Source: Streptomyces hyderabadensis
GTDB lineage: Bacteria > Actinomycetota > Actinomycetes > Streptomycetales > Streptomycetaceae
Length of the DNA stretch: 64,000 bases
Reading direction: 5' to 3'
Assembly (NCBI RefSeq): GCF_020404845.1
Contig: NZ_JAIOJZ010000017.1
Coordinates: forward strand, 1-64,000
Shown: piece by piece, positions 56,861-64,000 of the stretch
Layout: each line of letters starts with the position of its first letter
How positions within the stretch are numbered: position 1 is the stretch's first letter
Notes under the pieces: generated by a model
The model's database searches: none
The model's input: the letters and a program-made list of their open reading frames with translations, nothing else
What the model was told of the DNA's origin: nothing
Program-made: the position numbers and the translations under genes

Positions 56861-58081
56861 GTGGACACGGACGTGGACGTGCACGGCACGGTGGCCGAGG
56901 GCTTCGAGCCGGTGAGGGACGCGTTCGTAGGGAACTTCACCGCGCTCGGCGAGCGCGGTGCGGCCGTCGCCGTCTACCGGGGCGGGCGCAAGGTCGTCGA
57001 CCTGTGGGGCGGCACCAGGGACGTCGACGACACCGCCGGCACCCGGCCGTGGCGCCGGGGCACCGCCCAGGTGGTCCGCTCGGCGACCAAGGGCGTCGCC
57101 GCCGCCGTACCGCTGCTGCTGCACCGGCGCGGGGAGCTGGACCTGGACGCGCCGGTCGGCGAGTACTGGCCGGAGTTCAAGGCGCACGGCAAGGAGCGGG
57201 TGCTGGTCCGGCACGTCCTGAACCACCGGGCCGGGCTGCCGGTCCTGGACCGGCCGCTCACCCCCGAGGACGCCCTCGACCCGTTGCGCGGCCCCGCGGC
57301 CGTCGCCGCGCAGGCGCCGGTGTGGGAGCCGGGCACCGACCACGGCTACCACGCGCTGACCTACGGCTGGCTGCTGGACGAGCTGGTCCGCCGGGTGAGC
57401 GGCGGGCGGGGCGCCGGGCAGTGGATCGCGGACGAGATCGCCCGCCCGCTGGGCCTGGACCTGTGGGTGGGGCTGCCCGCGGCGGAGGAGGCGGCGGGCC
57501 GCGCCGGGCGCGTCGGGCGCCTCGACGAGCCGGAGCCGTCGACTCCCGGCAACGGCCCGCGGCTGCGCCCCAAGCGCTCGGTCACCGAGGCCTACCAGGA
57601 CCCGGACTCCCTCACCCGCCGCGCCTTCGCCGCCATCACCCCGTTCCCCGACCAGAACGACCCGGAGTACCGCGCCGCCGCCCTCCCGGCCGCCAACGGC
57701 ATCGCGACCGCCGAAGCTCTGGCCCGCTTCTACGCGGCGCTGATCGGCGAGGTCGACGGCGTGACGCGCGGCGTGCGGCTGTTCGACCCGGCCACGATGG
57801 AGCTGGCCCGCGCCGAGGAGTCCGCCGGGCCGGACCGGATCCTGGTCGTGGGCACCCGGTTCGGCCTCGGCTACATGCTGCACGGCAGCGCGTCCCCGTT
57901 CCTGTCCCCCGGCTCCTTCGGCCACCCGGGCCGCGGCGGCTCCCTGGGCTTCGCCGACCCGGAGGCCGGCATCGCCCTGGGCTACGTCACCAACGGCTTC
58001 CGCAAGACCGTGACGGCGGACCCGCGGGCGCAGGCGCTGGTACGGGCGGTACGCACGTCGCTCGCCCAAGGCGCGGCCTAG
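56861..58081 (+). CDS. serine hydrolase of the beta-lactamase/esterase (class C) type
   Basis: 406 residues. The S-x-x-K site is RSATKGVAAAVP (S-A-T-K), followed by the conserved R-H-V-L-N-H-R-A-G-L-P segment and the Tyr motif as Y-G-W (LTYGWLLDEL). The last stretch GHPGRGGSLGFADPEAG holds an HPG-type version of the K-T-G position. These proteins are mostly esterases or D-amino-peptidases; no signal peptide, so cytoplasmic esterase is likeliest. GTG 56861 has GGAAGGG 10 nt upstream. It follows cbiO by 65 bp. Confidence 0.87.
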   Translation: MDTDVDVHGTVAEGFEPVRDAFVGNFTALGERGAAVAVYRGGRKVVDLWGGTRDVDDTAGTRPWRRGTAQVVRSATKGVAAAVPLLLHRRGELDLDAPVGEYWPEFKAHGKERVLVRHVLNHRAGLPVLDRPLTPEDALDPLRGPAAVAAQAPVWEPGTDHGYHALTYGWLLDELVRRVSGGRGAGQWIADEIARPLGLDLWVGLPAAEEAAGRAGRVGRLDEPEPSTPGNGPRLRPKRSVTEAYQDPDSLTRRAFAAITPFPDQNDPEYRAAALPAANGIATAEALARFYAALIGEVDGVTRGVRLFDPATMELARAEESAGPDRILVVGTRFGLGYMLHGSASPFLSPGSFGHPGRGGSLGFADPEAGIALGYVTNGFRKTVTADPRAQALVRAVRTSLAQGAA

Positions 58082-58103
58082 GGACGGGACCGGCAGGCCC
58101 GGC

Positions 58104-58379
58104 TCAGACGTGGATGGGGTGCGAGGCCCGCCCCGACGCCGCGTCGATCTCGTCGTGGGCCTTGGTGAGCAGCTGCATCGCCAGCTCGTTCAACGCCCGG
58201 GCGCCCGCGACCTCCTCACCGACCCTCGGCTGCTGGGCGTCGACCCGGTGCCGGCTGGCGTGGCCGTGCGCGCGGACCTCGGTGCCGTCGGGGAGCCGCA
58301 CCATCGCGACCGCCCGCGTGTGCTGGTCGTCCTCCACGAACTCCATGTCGACGTGCCATCCCACTGTGGTGTGCATCAT
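58104..58379 (-). CDS. DUF1876 (dsRBD-like fold) protein
   Basis: 91 residues. It starts MHTTVGWHVDMEFVEDDQHT, then DGTEVRAHGHASRHR, and ends with ALNELAMQLLTKAHDEID, the DUF1876 pattern common in actinobacteria. The family has a dsRNA-binding-like fold; function unknown. The first of two adjacent ATGs (58379) has GGAGG 8 nt upstream. It stands between the convergent serine hydrolase and the EamA transporter gene. Confidence 0.85.
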   Translation of the reverse strand: MMHTTVGWHVDMEFVEDDQHTRAVAMVRLPDGTEVRAHGHASRHRVDAQQPRVGEEVAGARALNELAMQLLTKAHDEIDAASGRASHPIHV

Positions 58380-58453
58380 GACGATCACCTCCGGAACACC
58401 TCCTTCCAGGGTGCGCCTCGCGGCGGCCGTCCGCACCATCCCGACGGTGCCGG

Positions 58454-59299
58454 CTATCCGGTGTGCAGCATCAGCCCGATGCCCACGACCAGCAGGCCGG
58501 CCGCCGCGATCCGGGGTGCGCCGAACCGCTCCTTGAAGAACAGGGCGCCGATCGCGGCGCCGACCAGGATGGACGACTCGCGCAGCGCGGCGATGGGCGC
58601 GAGGGCGGCGCGGGTCTGCGCCCACAGGACCAGGGCGTAGGCGGCGACGGACAGCGCCGCCCCGGCCAGTCCGAGACCGGCGTGCGGCCGCAGCAGCGCC
58701 CGGGCCCCGGCGCGGTGCCGGTACAGGAAGTACGCCGGCAGGACCGTCCCCTGCACCGCCATCAGCCAGGCGATGTAGCCGAGGGAGGACCCGGAGGCGC
58801 GTACGCCGAGACCGTCGACGACGGTGTACGCCGCGATGGTCACGCCGGTCGCCAGGGCCGCGCCGATGGCCGCCCAGTCCGGCCGGCGTCCGCGCAGCCC
58901 CCACAGGGCGACGCCGGTCAGCCCCGCGCAGGAGACCAGGATGCCCGCGGCGGCCCAGCCGTCCGGCACCTCGTGCGCGAAGACGGCGGCCAGGACGGTC
59001 ACCAGCAGCGGCGCGCTGCCGCGCGCGATCGGGTAGGCCAGCCCGAAGTCGCCCAGCCGGAAGGACCGCATCAGCAGGGCGTAGTAGGCGATGTGGACGG
59101 CGGCGGAGAGCAGCAGGTACGGCCAGGCCCCGGCCGCCGGGAAGGCGGTGAACGGCAGCAGTGCGAGCCCGATGAGCATCCCGCCGCCGGAGATCAGCGC
59201 GAACCCGGTCAGCTTGTCGGTGATCCGGTGGGCGATGGCGTTCCAGCCGGCGTGGGTGACCGCCGCGAGCAGGACCGCGGCGGTGACCAGCGGGGTCAC
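58454..59299 (-). CDS. EamA/DMT-family transporter
   Basis: 281 residues, ten membrane helices in two EamA repeats, the drug/metabolite transporter layout. Family signatures are THAGWNAIAHR in helix 1 and AALAPIAALRESSILVGAAIGALFFKERFG in the second repeat (the E-x2-F-x2-E-R type motif). Usually exports small metabolites; substrate unknown. GTG 59299 overlaps the YbaK-gene stop by 4 bp (GTGA), so the two are coupled. Confidence 0.88.
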   Translation of the reverse strand: MTPLVTAAVLLAAVTHAGWNAIAHRITDKLTGFALISGGGMLIGLALLPFTAFPAAGAWPYLLLSAAVHIAYYALLMRSFRLGDFGLAYPIARGSAPLLVTVLAAVFAHEVPDGWAAAGILVSCAGLTGVALWGLRGRRPDWAAIGAALATGVTIAAYTVVDGLGVRASGSSLGYIAWLMAVQGTVLPAYFLYRHRAGARALLRPHAGLGLAGAALSVAAYALVLWAQTRAALAPIAALRESSILVGAAIGALFFKERFGAPRIAAAGLLVVGIGLMLHTG

Positions 59300-59817
59300 G
59301 CGGAGCGCTCGCGCACGTCCACGAGGGTGGCGCCGGCGGTGGCGACGAGGTCCTTGGGCTCCATCGGGAAGACGGCGTGCGGGGTGCCGGCGGCGGCCCA
59401 CACGACGTCGTGGGCGAGCAGGGACCGGTCGGCGAGCACCCGGGTCCTGGTCCGGTGGCCGAAGGGCGGCACCCCGCCGATCGCGTACCCGGTGGTCTCC
59501 CGCACGACGTCGGCCTTGGCCCGGGTGACCTTCTCGGCGCCGAGTTCGTCGCGGACCCGGTCCAGGTCGACGCGGGAGGCGCCGTCCATGAGGACCAGTA
59601 CGGGCACGCCGTCGGCGGCGAAGATGAGCGACTTGCAGATCTGGCTCAGCTCGCACCCGATGGCGGCGGCGGCCTCGGCGGCGGTGCGGGTGGCCTCCGG
59701 GAAGCGCCGGGCCCGTCCGGCCAGGTCGCCGAGGCCCAGTTCGCCGAGGGCGGCGGCGAAGCGCGGGTGGGCGGCGGAGGTGCCGGCGGAGTCGGAGGTG
59801 TCGTCGGTCGTCGTCAT
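59296..59817 (-). CDS. YbaK/EbsC-family aminoacyl-tRNA deacylase
   Basis: 173 residues. The Lys that marks the INS/YbaK editing fold is in CELSQICKSLIFAADG; GYAIGGVPPFGH is the G-G-x-P-P-G-type substrate loop. It probably hydrolyses misacylated tRNA (for example Cys-tRNA-Pro or Ala-tRNA-Pro); the exact substrate cannot be told. ATG 59817 chosen over an ATG three codons earlier. First gene of a coupled pair with the EamA transporter. Confidence 0.88.
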   Translation of the reverse strand: MTTTDDTSDSAGTSAAHPRFAAALGELGLGDLAGRARRFPEATRTAAEAAAAIGCELSQICKSLIFAADGVPVLVLMDGASRVDLDRVRDELGAEKVTRAKADVVRETTGYAIGGVPPFGHRTRTRVLADRSLLAHDVVWAAAGTPHAVFPMEPKDLVATAGATLVDVRERSA

Positions 59818-59892
59818 GGACCGCACCGTAGCGGTACGTGTAGCCCACAGGCGACCGGGTTACGGGGCCGCCGGGTCCCCCGGGACGGAGGA

Positions 59893-59935
59893 AGCCGGTG
59901 AGGGCAGCCCCGTCCCCACGGAACCCTCACCGGCT
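59893..59935 (-). terminator. perfect 12-bp hairpin after the MMPL gene
   Basis: AGCCGGTGAGGG (59893-59904) pairs perfectly with CCCTCACCGGCT (59924-59935) around a 19-nt loop. It lies 40 bp past the stop of the exporter gene (minus strand) and upstream of the YbaK gene. Confidence 0.75.
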
Positions 59936-59974
59936 GGTCTGTGCCGTCCTCCGGTCAGAGGCGGCGGGCGGTGG

Positions 59975-62203
59975 TCAGGTGCGCACCAGCTCCCGGTCCT
60001 CGTCGGGGCCGGCGCCCCGCTCGGCGGCCGTGCGCAGGCCCTCGCCCTCGACGTCCACGTTGGGCAGCGCGCGGTCCAGCCACTTCGGCAGCCACCAGGC
60101 CTTCTTGCCGAGCAGGGCGAGGACCGCCGGGACGATGGCCATGCGGACGACGAACGCGTCGAAGAAGACGGCGATCGCGAGGCCGAAGCCGATCATCTTG
60201 ACCATCGACTCGCTGGAGCCGATGAAGCCGGCGAAGACCGCCATCATGATCACCGCGGCGGCGGTGACGACCCGGGCGCCGTGCTTGAAGCCGGTGACGA
60301 CGGCCTGGTTCGGCTTCTCGCCGTGGACGAAGGCCTCCCGCATGCGGGTGACCAGGAAGACCTCGTAGTCCATGGCCAGGCCGAAGACCACGCCGACCAT
60401 GAAGATCGGCATCATCGACATGACCGGTCCGGTCTCCTCGACGCCCATCAGGCCGGACAGCCAGCCCCACTGGAAGACCGCGACCACCGCGCCGAGCGCC
60501 GCCATGACGGAGAGCAGGAAGCCGAGCGCCGCCTTCAGCGGGACCAGGATCGAGCGGAAGACCACGATGAGCAGGAGGAAGGCCAGGCCGACCACCAGGA
60601 CCAGGTAGGGCACCAGCGCGTCGTTGAGCTTCTGGCTGACGTCGATGTTCATCGCCGTGGAGCCGGTGACCAGGGTCTCGGCGCCGGTCTTCGCCTCGAT
60701 GTCGCCGCCCGCGTCACGGATGGCGTGCACCAGGTCCTCGGTCTGCACGGAGGACGGCTTGGAGTCCGGGACCACGGTGATCGTCGCGGTGTCGCCGCCC
60801 TTGTTGGGGGCGGGCGGGGTCACCGCCACGACGCCGTCGAGGCCCTTGATCTGCTTCTCGACGTCGGTGAAGGCGTCCTTGGGCGCGTCACTGCCCTTCG
60901 CGTCCACGACGACCATCAGCGGGCCGTTGAAGCCCGGGCCGAAGCCCTCGGAGAGCAGGTCGTAGGCGCGGCGCTGGGTCGTGGAGGTCGGCTGGGAGCC
61001 GTCGTCGGGCAGGCCCAGCTCCAGGGAGGCCGCGGGGACCGCGGCGGCGCCGAGGCCGATGACGCCCAGGAGCAGGACGGCGAGCGGGCGGCGGACGACG
61101 AAGCTCGCCCAGCGGGTGCCCAGGTTGGCCTTGGGCTGCCCCGCCGCCTGCTCGGTGCCCTTGCGGGAGCGGCCCAGCAGCTTGCTCTTGGCACCGGCCG
61201 GCTTGACCCGGCGGCCGGCGTAGCCGAGCAGCGCGGGGATCATGGTCAGGGCGATCAGGACCGCGATGGCGACGGTGCCGGCCGCCGCGACGCCCATCTT
61301 GGTGAGCATCGGGATGTTGACGACCGCGAGGCCCACCAGGGCGATGACGACGGTGAGGCCGGCGAAGACGACCGCCGAGCCCGCGGTGCCGACCGCCCGT
61401 CCGGCGGCCTCCTCGCGCTCGCGCCCCTCGGCGAGTTCGGCGCGGTAGCGGGAGACGATGAACAGGGCGTAGTCGATGCCGACCGCGAGGCCGATCATCA
61501 TGGCCAGGATCGAGGTGGTCGAGCCCAGTTCGAGCGCGCTCGCCAGCGCGGTGATCGAGGAGACGCCGATGCCCACGCCGATCAGGGCGGTGAGCAGCGG
61601 CAGCCCGGCCGCGACCAGGGAGCCGAAGGTGATGACCAGGACGACGGCGGCGACCGCGATGCCGATGACCTCGGTGGCGCCGGTCTCCGGGACGGCCTGG
61701 AGCGCGTCACCGCCGATCTCGACCGTCAGCCCGGCGTCGCGCGCCTGCTGGGCGGCCTCCTCCAGGGCGTCCTTGGTGGACTCCTCCAGCTCCATGCCGG
61801 AGACGTCGTACTTCACCGAGGCGTAGGCGATGGTGCCGTCCTTGCTGACGGCGTTGCCGGTGTAGGGGTCGGCGACCGAGGCGACCTCGGAGCCGTCCGC
61901 CAGTTCGTCGACGGTCTTCTCGACGGTCGCCTTGTGGCCGGCGTCCGTCATCTTCTCGCCGGAGGGCGCCTTGAAGACGACCCGTGCGGTCGCCCCGTCG
62001 GCGCTCGCCCCGGGGAAGCGCTGTTCCAGCAGGTCGAAGGCCTTCTGGGCCTCCGTTCCCGGGATGGAGAAGGAGGAGTTGCCGGCGGGCGGTGCGCTGG
62101 CCGCGCCGACGCCGGCGAGCGTCAGCAGGGCCACCCAGATCAGGGCGACGAAGTGCCGTCGGCGGAAGGCGAGCCGGCCGAGTTTGTAGAGGAACGTGGC
62201 CAC
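59975..62203 (-). CDS. MMPL/RND-family exporter
   Basis: 742 residues, an RND-fold transporter with two halves. Each half has one membrane helix, a large outside domain (about 45-190 and 400-530) and five helices. The motif GLAVGIDYALFIVSRYR in helix 4 carries the D-Y pair of the proton relay; the second half has GLAMDYEVFLVTRMRE. Exports lipids, antibiotics or other hydrophobic molecules. The regulator upstream (TetR, 62326-62928) probably controls it. Terminator at 59893. Confidence 0.92.
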   Translation of the reverse strand: MATFLYKLGRLAFRRRHFVALIWVALLTLAGVGAASAPPAGNSSFSIPGTEAQKAFDLLEQRFPGASADGATARVVFKAPSGEKMTDAGHKATVEKTVDELADGSEVASVADPYTGNAVSKDGTIAYASVKYDVSGMELEESTKDALEEAAQQARDAGLTVEIGGDALQAVPETGATEVIGIAVAAVVLVITFGSLVAAGLPLLTALIGVGIGVSSITALASALELGSTTSILAMMIGLAVGIDYALFIVSRYRAELAEGREREEAAGRAVGTAGSAVVFAGLTVVIALVGLAVVNIPMLTKMGVAAAGTVAIAVLIALTMIPALLGYAGRRVKPAGAKSKLLGRSRKGTEQAAGQPKANLGTRWASFVVRRPLAVLLLGVIGLGAAAVPAASLELGLPDDGSQPTSTTQRRAYDLLSEGFGPGFNGPLMVVVDAKGSDAPKDAFTDVEKQIKGLDGVVAVTPPAPNKGGDTATITVVPDSKPSSVQTEDLVHAIRDAGGDIEAKTGAETLVTGSTAMNIDVSQKLNDALVPYLVLVVGLAFLLLIVVFRSILVPLKAALGFLLSVMAALGAVVAVFQWGWLSGLMGVEETGPVMSMMPIFMVGVVFGLAMDYEVFLVTRMREAFVHGEKPNQAVVTGFKHGARVVTAAAVIMMAVFAGFIGSSESMVKMIGFGLAIAVFFDAFVVRMAIVPAVLALLGKKAWWLPKWLDRALPNVDVEGEGLRTAAERGAGPDEDRELVRT

Positions 62204-62325
62204 GAGGGCGTACTCCCGGTCAGGTCGTGGTTCTTCGGGGCAGGGGTGATCGGCCCGACGACGTGAGCGGTTACGTCAGGTGGGGCTCAGGTGGGGCTCG
62301 GACGTCTCTGGGGTGCAGGGACGTG

Positions 62326-62928
62326 TCAGTGGGACGGGACGCCGAGGGCGGGGAGGATCACGGCGTCGATGTAGGAGGTGAGGAAGGCCTGGGTCGGCGG
62401 CTGGTCGTCCAGCAGCGTGCGGGTGGCGAATCCGCCGACCATCATGTGCACGAGGAAGTCCAGCGCCGGGCAGTCCGGTCTGATCTCACCGCGGTCGACG
62501 GCGCGTTGCAGCACCCGCCGGAACTCGACCATCTCCGGTTCGATGAGCTGTTCCCGGAACGCCTGGCGGAGGTCCGGGTTCTGGTGCAGTGCCATGGCGA
62601 CGCCCCGCATCAGCGCGGAGTTCTGTTCCATGGTGCAGTCGTCCTCGCGCGCCATGAGGGCGTGCAGGTCGCCGCGGAGCGAGCCGGTGTCGACGTCGCC
62701 GATCTTGCCCGGCTTGTTGTGCCGGATGGCCTTGACGACCAGCTCCGGCTTGCCGCCCCACTGGCGGTAGAGCGTCGCCTTGCTGGACCGGGTACGGGCG
62801 GCCACGGCGTCCATGGTGAGGGCGTCGTAACCGACTTCGCGGAGCAGGTCGAGCACGGCCTCGTACAGCTCGGCCTCGCGCTCGGGAGTGATCCGACTGC
62901 GGCGCGCGGTGGTCGCGGCCTCGGTCAT
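62326..62928 (-). CDS. TetR-family regulator of the MMPL exporter
   Basis: 200 residues. HTH: AELYEAVLDLLREVGYDALTM, then AVAARTRSSKATLYRQWGGK. The C-terminal helices carry a TetR_C-type LDFLVHMMVGGF block. ATG 62928 has GGAG 8 nt upstream; the GTG three codons earlier is possible. It lies 122 bp upstream of the exporter on the same strand. Palindromes at 62970 and 63016 in its own promoter suggest autorepression. Confidence 0.9.
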   Translation of the reverse strand: MTEAATTARRSRITPEREAELYEAVLDLLREVGYDALTMDAVAARTRSSKATLYRQWGGKPELVVKAIRHNKPGKIGDVDTGSLRGDLHALMAREDDCTMEQNSALMRGVAMALHQNPDLRQAFREQLIEPEMVEFRRVLQRAVDRGEIRPDCPALDFLVHMMVGGFATRTLLDDQPPTQAFLTSYIDAVILPALGVPSH

Positions 62929-62969
62929 CTCGCTCACTCCTTCCCGTTCCGTTCGGCTCCAGGGGGCCG

Positions 62970-63032
62970 AACGGCACCGTTTCGTACACCAAGAATGTAC
63001 CCCACGGCCTAGCGAAACGAAACGGTTTCGTT
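62970..63032. promoter_or_regulatory. two candidate operators upstream of the TetR gene
   Basis: AACGAAAC-G-GTTTCGTT (63016-63032) is a perfect 17-bp palindrome around one base, and a shorter AACGG-CA-CCGTT lies at 62970-62981, followed by TTCG. Both are in the divergent region between tetR and the tricorn-like gene, so could control both. This is typical of TetR autoregulation. Confidence 0.65.
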
Positions 63033-63094
63033 CGTGTTCTGGGTCACGGTTGTCGGCAGCGCATAAGTTGCCGCTGTCCGGCGCCCGGAAAAGC

Positions 63095-64000
63095 ATGGGG
63101 TGGGTGAGTTATCTGCGCCTTCCGCACCTCAGTGGCGACCAGCTGTGTTTCGTGGCCGAGGACGACCTCTGGCTCGCGTCCCTCGACGGTCCGGGCCGGG
63201 CCTGGCGGCTCACCGTCGACCGCACCAAGACCGGGCCCCCGCGTTTCTCCCCCGACGGCCGCCACATCGCGTACACCAGCTGGCGCACTCTCGTGCCCGA
63301 GGTCCACCTGGTGCCGGTGGACGGCGGCCCCGGACGGCAGCTCACCCACTGGGGCGGCCTCGACACCCGGGTCTGCGGCTGGTCGCCGCCCGATCCGGAC
63401 GGCACCACCGCCGTCCTCGCCGTCGCCTCGCACGGCGAGCCGTTCTCGCACCTCACCTGGGCCTACAAGGTCACCCCCGACGGCGACCCCGGCCGCAAGC
63501 TGCCGTGGGGGCCGGTCACCGACATCCAGGCCGCCGACCTCGACGGGGAGCGCAGGACCCTGCTCCTCACCGGCACCCCGCCGCACGAGCCGGCCGCCTG
63601 GAAGCGCTACCGGGGCGGTGCCACCGGCAGGCTCTGGCTGCACGGCGAGCGGCTCCTGCCCGACCTCGGCGGGCACCTCGCCGCCCCCATGTTCGTCGGC
63701 GGCCGGATCGCCTTCCTCTCCGACCACGAGGGCGTCGGCAACCTGTACTCCTGCGCCCACGACGGCACCGATCTGCGCCGCCACACCGACCACGACGCGT
63801 TCTACGCCCGCAACGCCGCGAGCGACGGCACCCGGGTGGTGTACCAGTGCGCGGGCGACCTGTGGCTCGTGGAGGACCTCGCGCCCGGCTCGGCGCCGCG
63901 CCGGCTCGACGTGCGGCTGAGCGGTCCGCGCGCGGGACGGCGCACGTACCAGGTGCCCGCGGCCCAGCACGTGGGCGGCGTCTCCGTGGACGAGACGGGC
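63095..64000 (+). CDS. tricorn-like protease, 3'-truncated
   Basis: 302 residues are in the window and the gene continues beyond it. The sequence (WVSYLRLPHLSGDQLCFVAEDDLWLA, ISPDGRHIAYTS-type PRFSPDGRHIAYTSW, VPVDGGPGRQLTHWGG) is the N-terminal six-bladed propeller of tricorn protease. The PDZ and S41 serine-protease parts must lie further right. It trims peptides downstream of the proteasome. ATG 63095 (GGAAAA upstream) or GTG 63104 may be the start. Confidence 0.88.
   Translation, partial: MGWVSYLRLPHLSGDQLCFVAEDDLWLASLDGPGRAWRLTVDRTKTGPPRFSPDGRHIAYTSWRTLVPEVHLVPVDGGPGRQLTHWGGLDTRVCGWSPPDPDGTTAVLAVASHGEPFSHLTWAYKVTPDGDPGRKLPWGPVTDIQAADLDGERRTLLLTGTPPHEPAAWKRYRGGATGRLWLHGERLLPDLGGHLAAPMFVGGRIAFLSDHEGVGNLYSCAHDGTDLRRHTDHDAFYARNAASDGTRVVYQCAGDLWLVEDLAPGSAPRRLDVRLSGPRAGRRTYQVPAAQHVGGVSVDETG

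Noticed and set aside
58463-62266. 1267-codon plus-strand frame opposite the EamA, YbaK and MMPL genes
   Set aside because: Spans several unrelated minus-strand genes, Gly/Gln/Asp/Arg-rich, no ribosome site or motif.

Overview
The window is one continuous stretch of a high-GC actinobacterial chromosome, almost certainly Streptomyces. Codon third positions are nearly all G or C, GTG starts and GTGA/ATGA start-stop overlaps are frequent, and there is a sporulation-specific SsgA-family gene. From memory, the order tRNA-Gln/glmU/prs/rplY/pth, ppc, fatty-acid desaturase/TetR, galT-galE-galK, ispE/rsmA/rpf/tatD/rsmI/pmt, two PBPs/ssgE and cbiMQO matches the S. coelicolor core region around SCO3122-SCO3161. 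I cannot name the species. I count 62 protein genes (two cut by the window edges) and one tRNA.

Layout. 1-2.4 kb: the end of a sodium:solute symporter and a coiled-coil protein. 2.5-7.6 kb: a compact cluster of polymorphic-toxin and immunity domains. It holds a WHH nuclease-SUKH fusion, an Imm35-deaminase-SUKH-4 fusion, and a divergent pair of a YwqJ-type deaminase and a SUKH-3 protein. 7.6-10 kb: an orphan histidine kinase, an unusual LAGLIDADG-like protein and tRNA-Gln. 10-19 kb: core metabolism and translation (glmU, prs, rplY, pth, ppc). 18-23.5 kb: the desaturase-TetR-CoA transferase group, then a VOC protein, tam, MarR and a LuxR-type regulator. 24.3-28.5 kb: an accessory region with a Uma2 protein and a five-gene overlapping cassette resembling a type VII secretion substrate operon.

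28.5-34 kb: the galactose operon galT-galE-galK, divergent from an SGLT-type symporter and a small membrane protein. The shared intergenic region carries repeated candidate operators, so uptake and Leloir catabolism are probably co-regulated. 34-41 kb: a LuxR regulator whose receiver lacks the phospho-aspartate, two tandem membrane-anchored beta-propeller proteins and an ABC-F ATPase. 41-49 kb: a second Uma2 gene, then the core set ispE, rsmA, rpf, tatD, rsmI and pmt. 50-56.8 kb: two tandem penicillin-binding transpeptidases next to ssgE (cell wall and sporulation), then an ECF cobalt/nickel transporter cbiMQO. 56.8-64 kb: a serine hydrolase, a DUF1876 protein, an EamA transporter, a YbaK deacylase, an MMPL exporter with its TetR regulator, and the start of a tricorn-like protease.

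The most unusual items are the toxin/immunity-domain fusion cluster, the T7SS-like cassette, and the two Uma2 genes. The Uma2 genes keep the same upstream element at the same distance. There is also an exact 15-bp array of TCAAGA hexamers before marR, a -10 box sitting in the loop of a 22-bp hairpin before rplY, and a dispersed structured repeat found twice. All functions are read from sequence motifs. No database search was possible.
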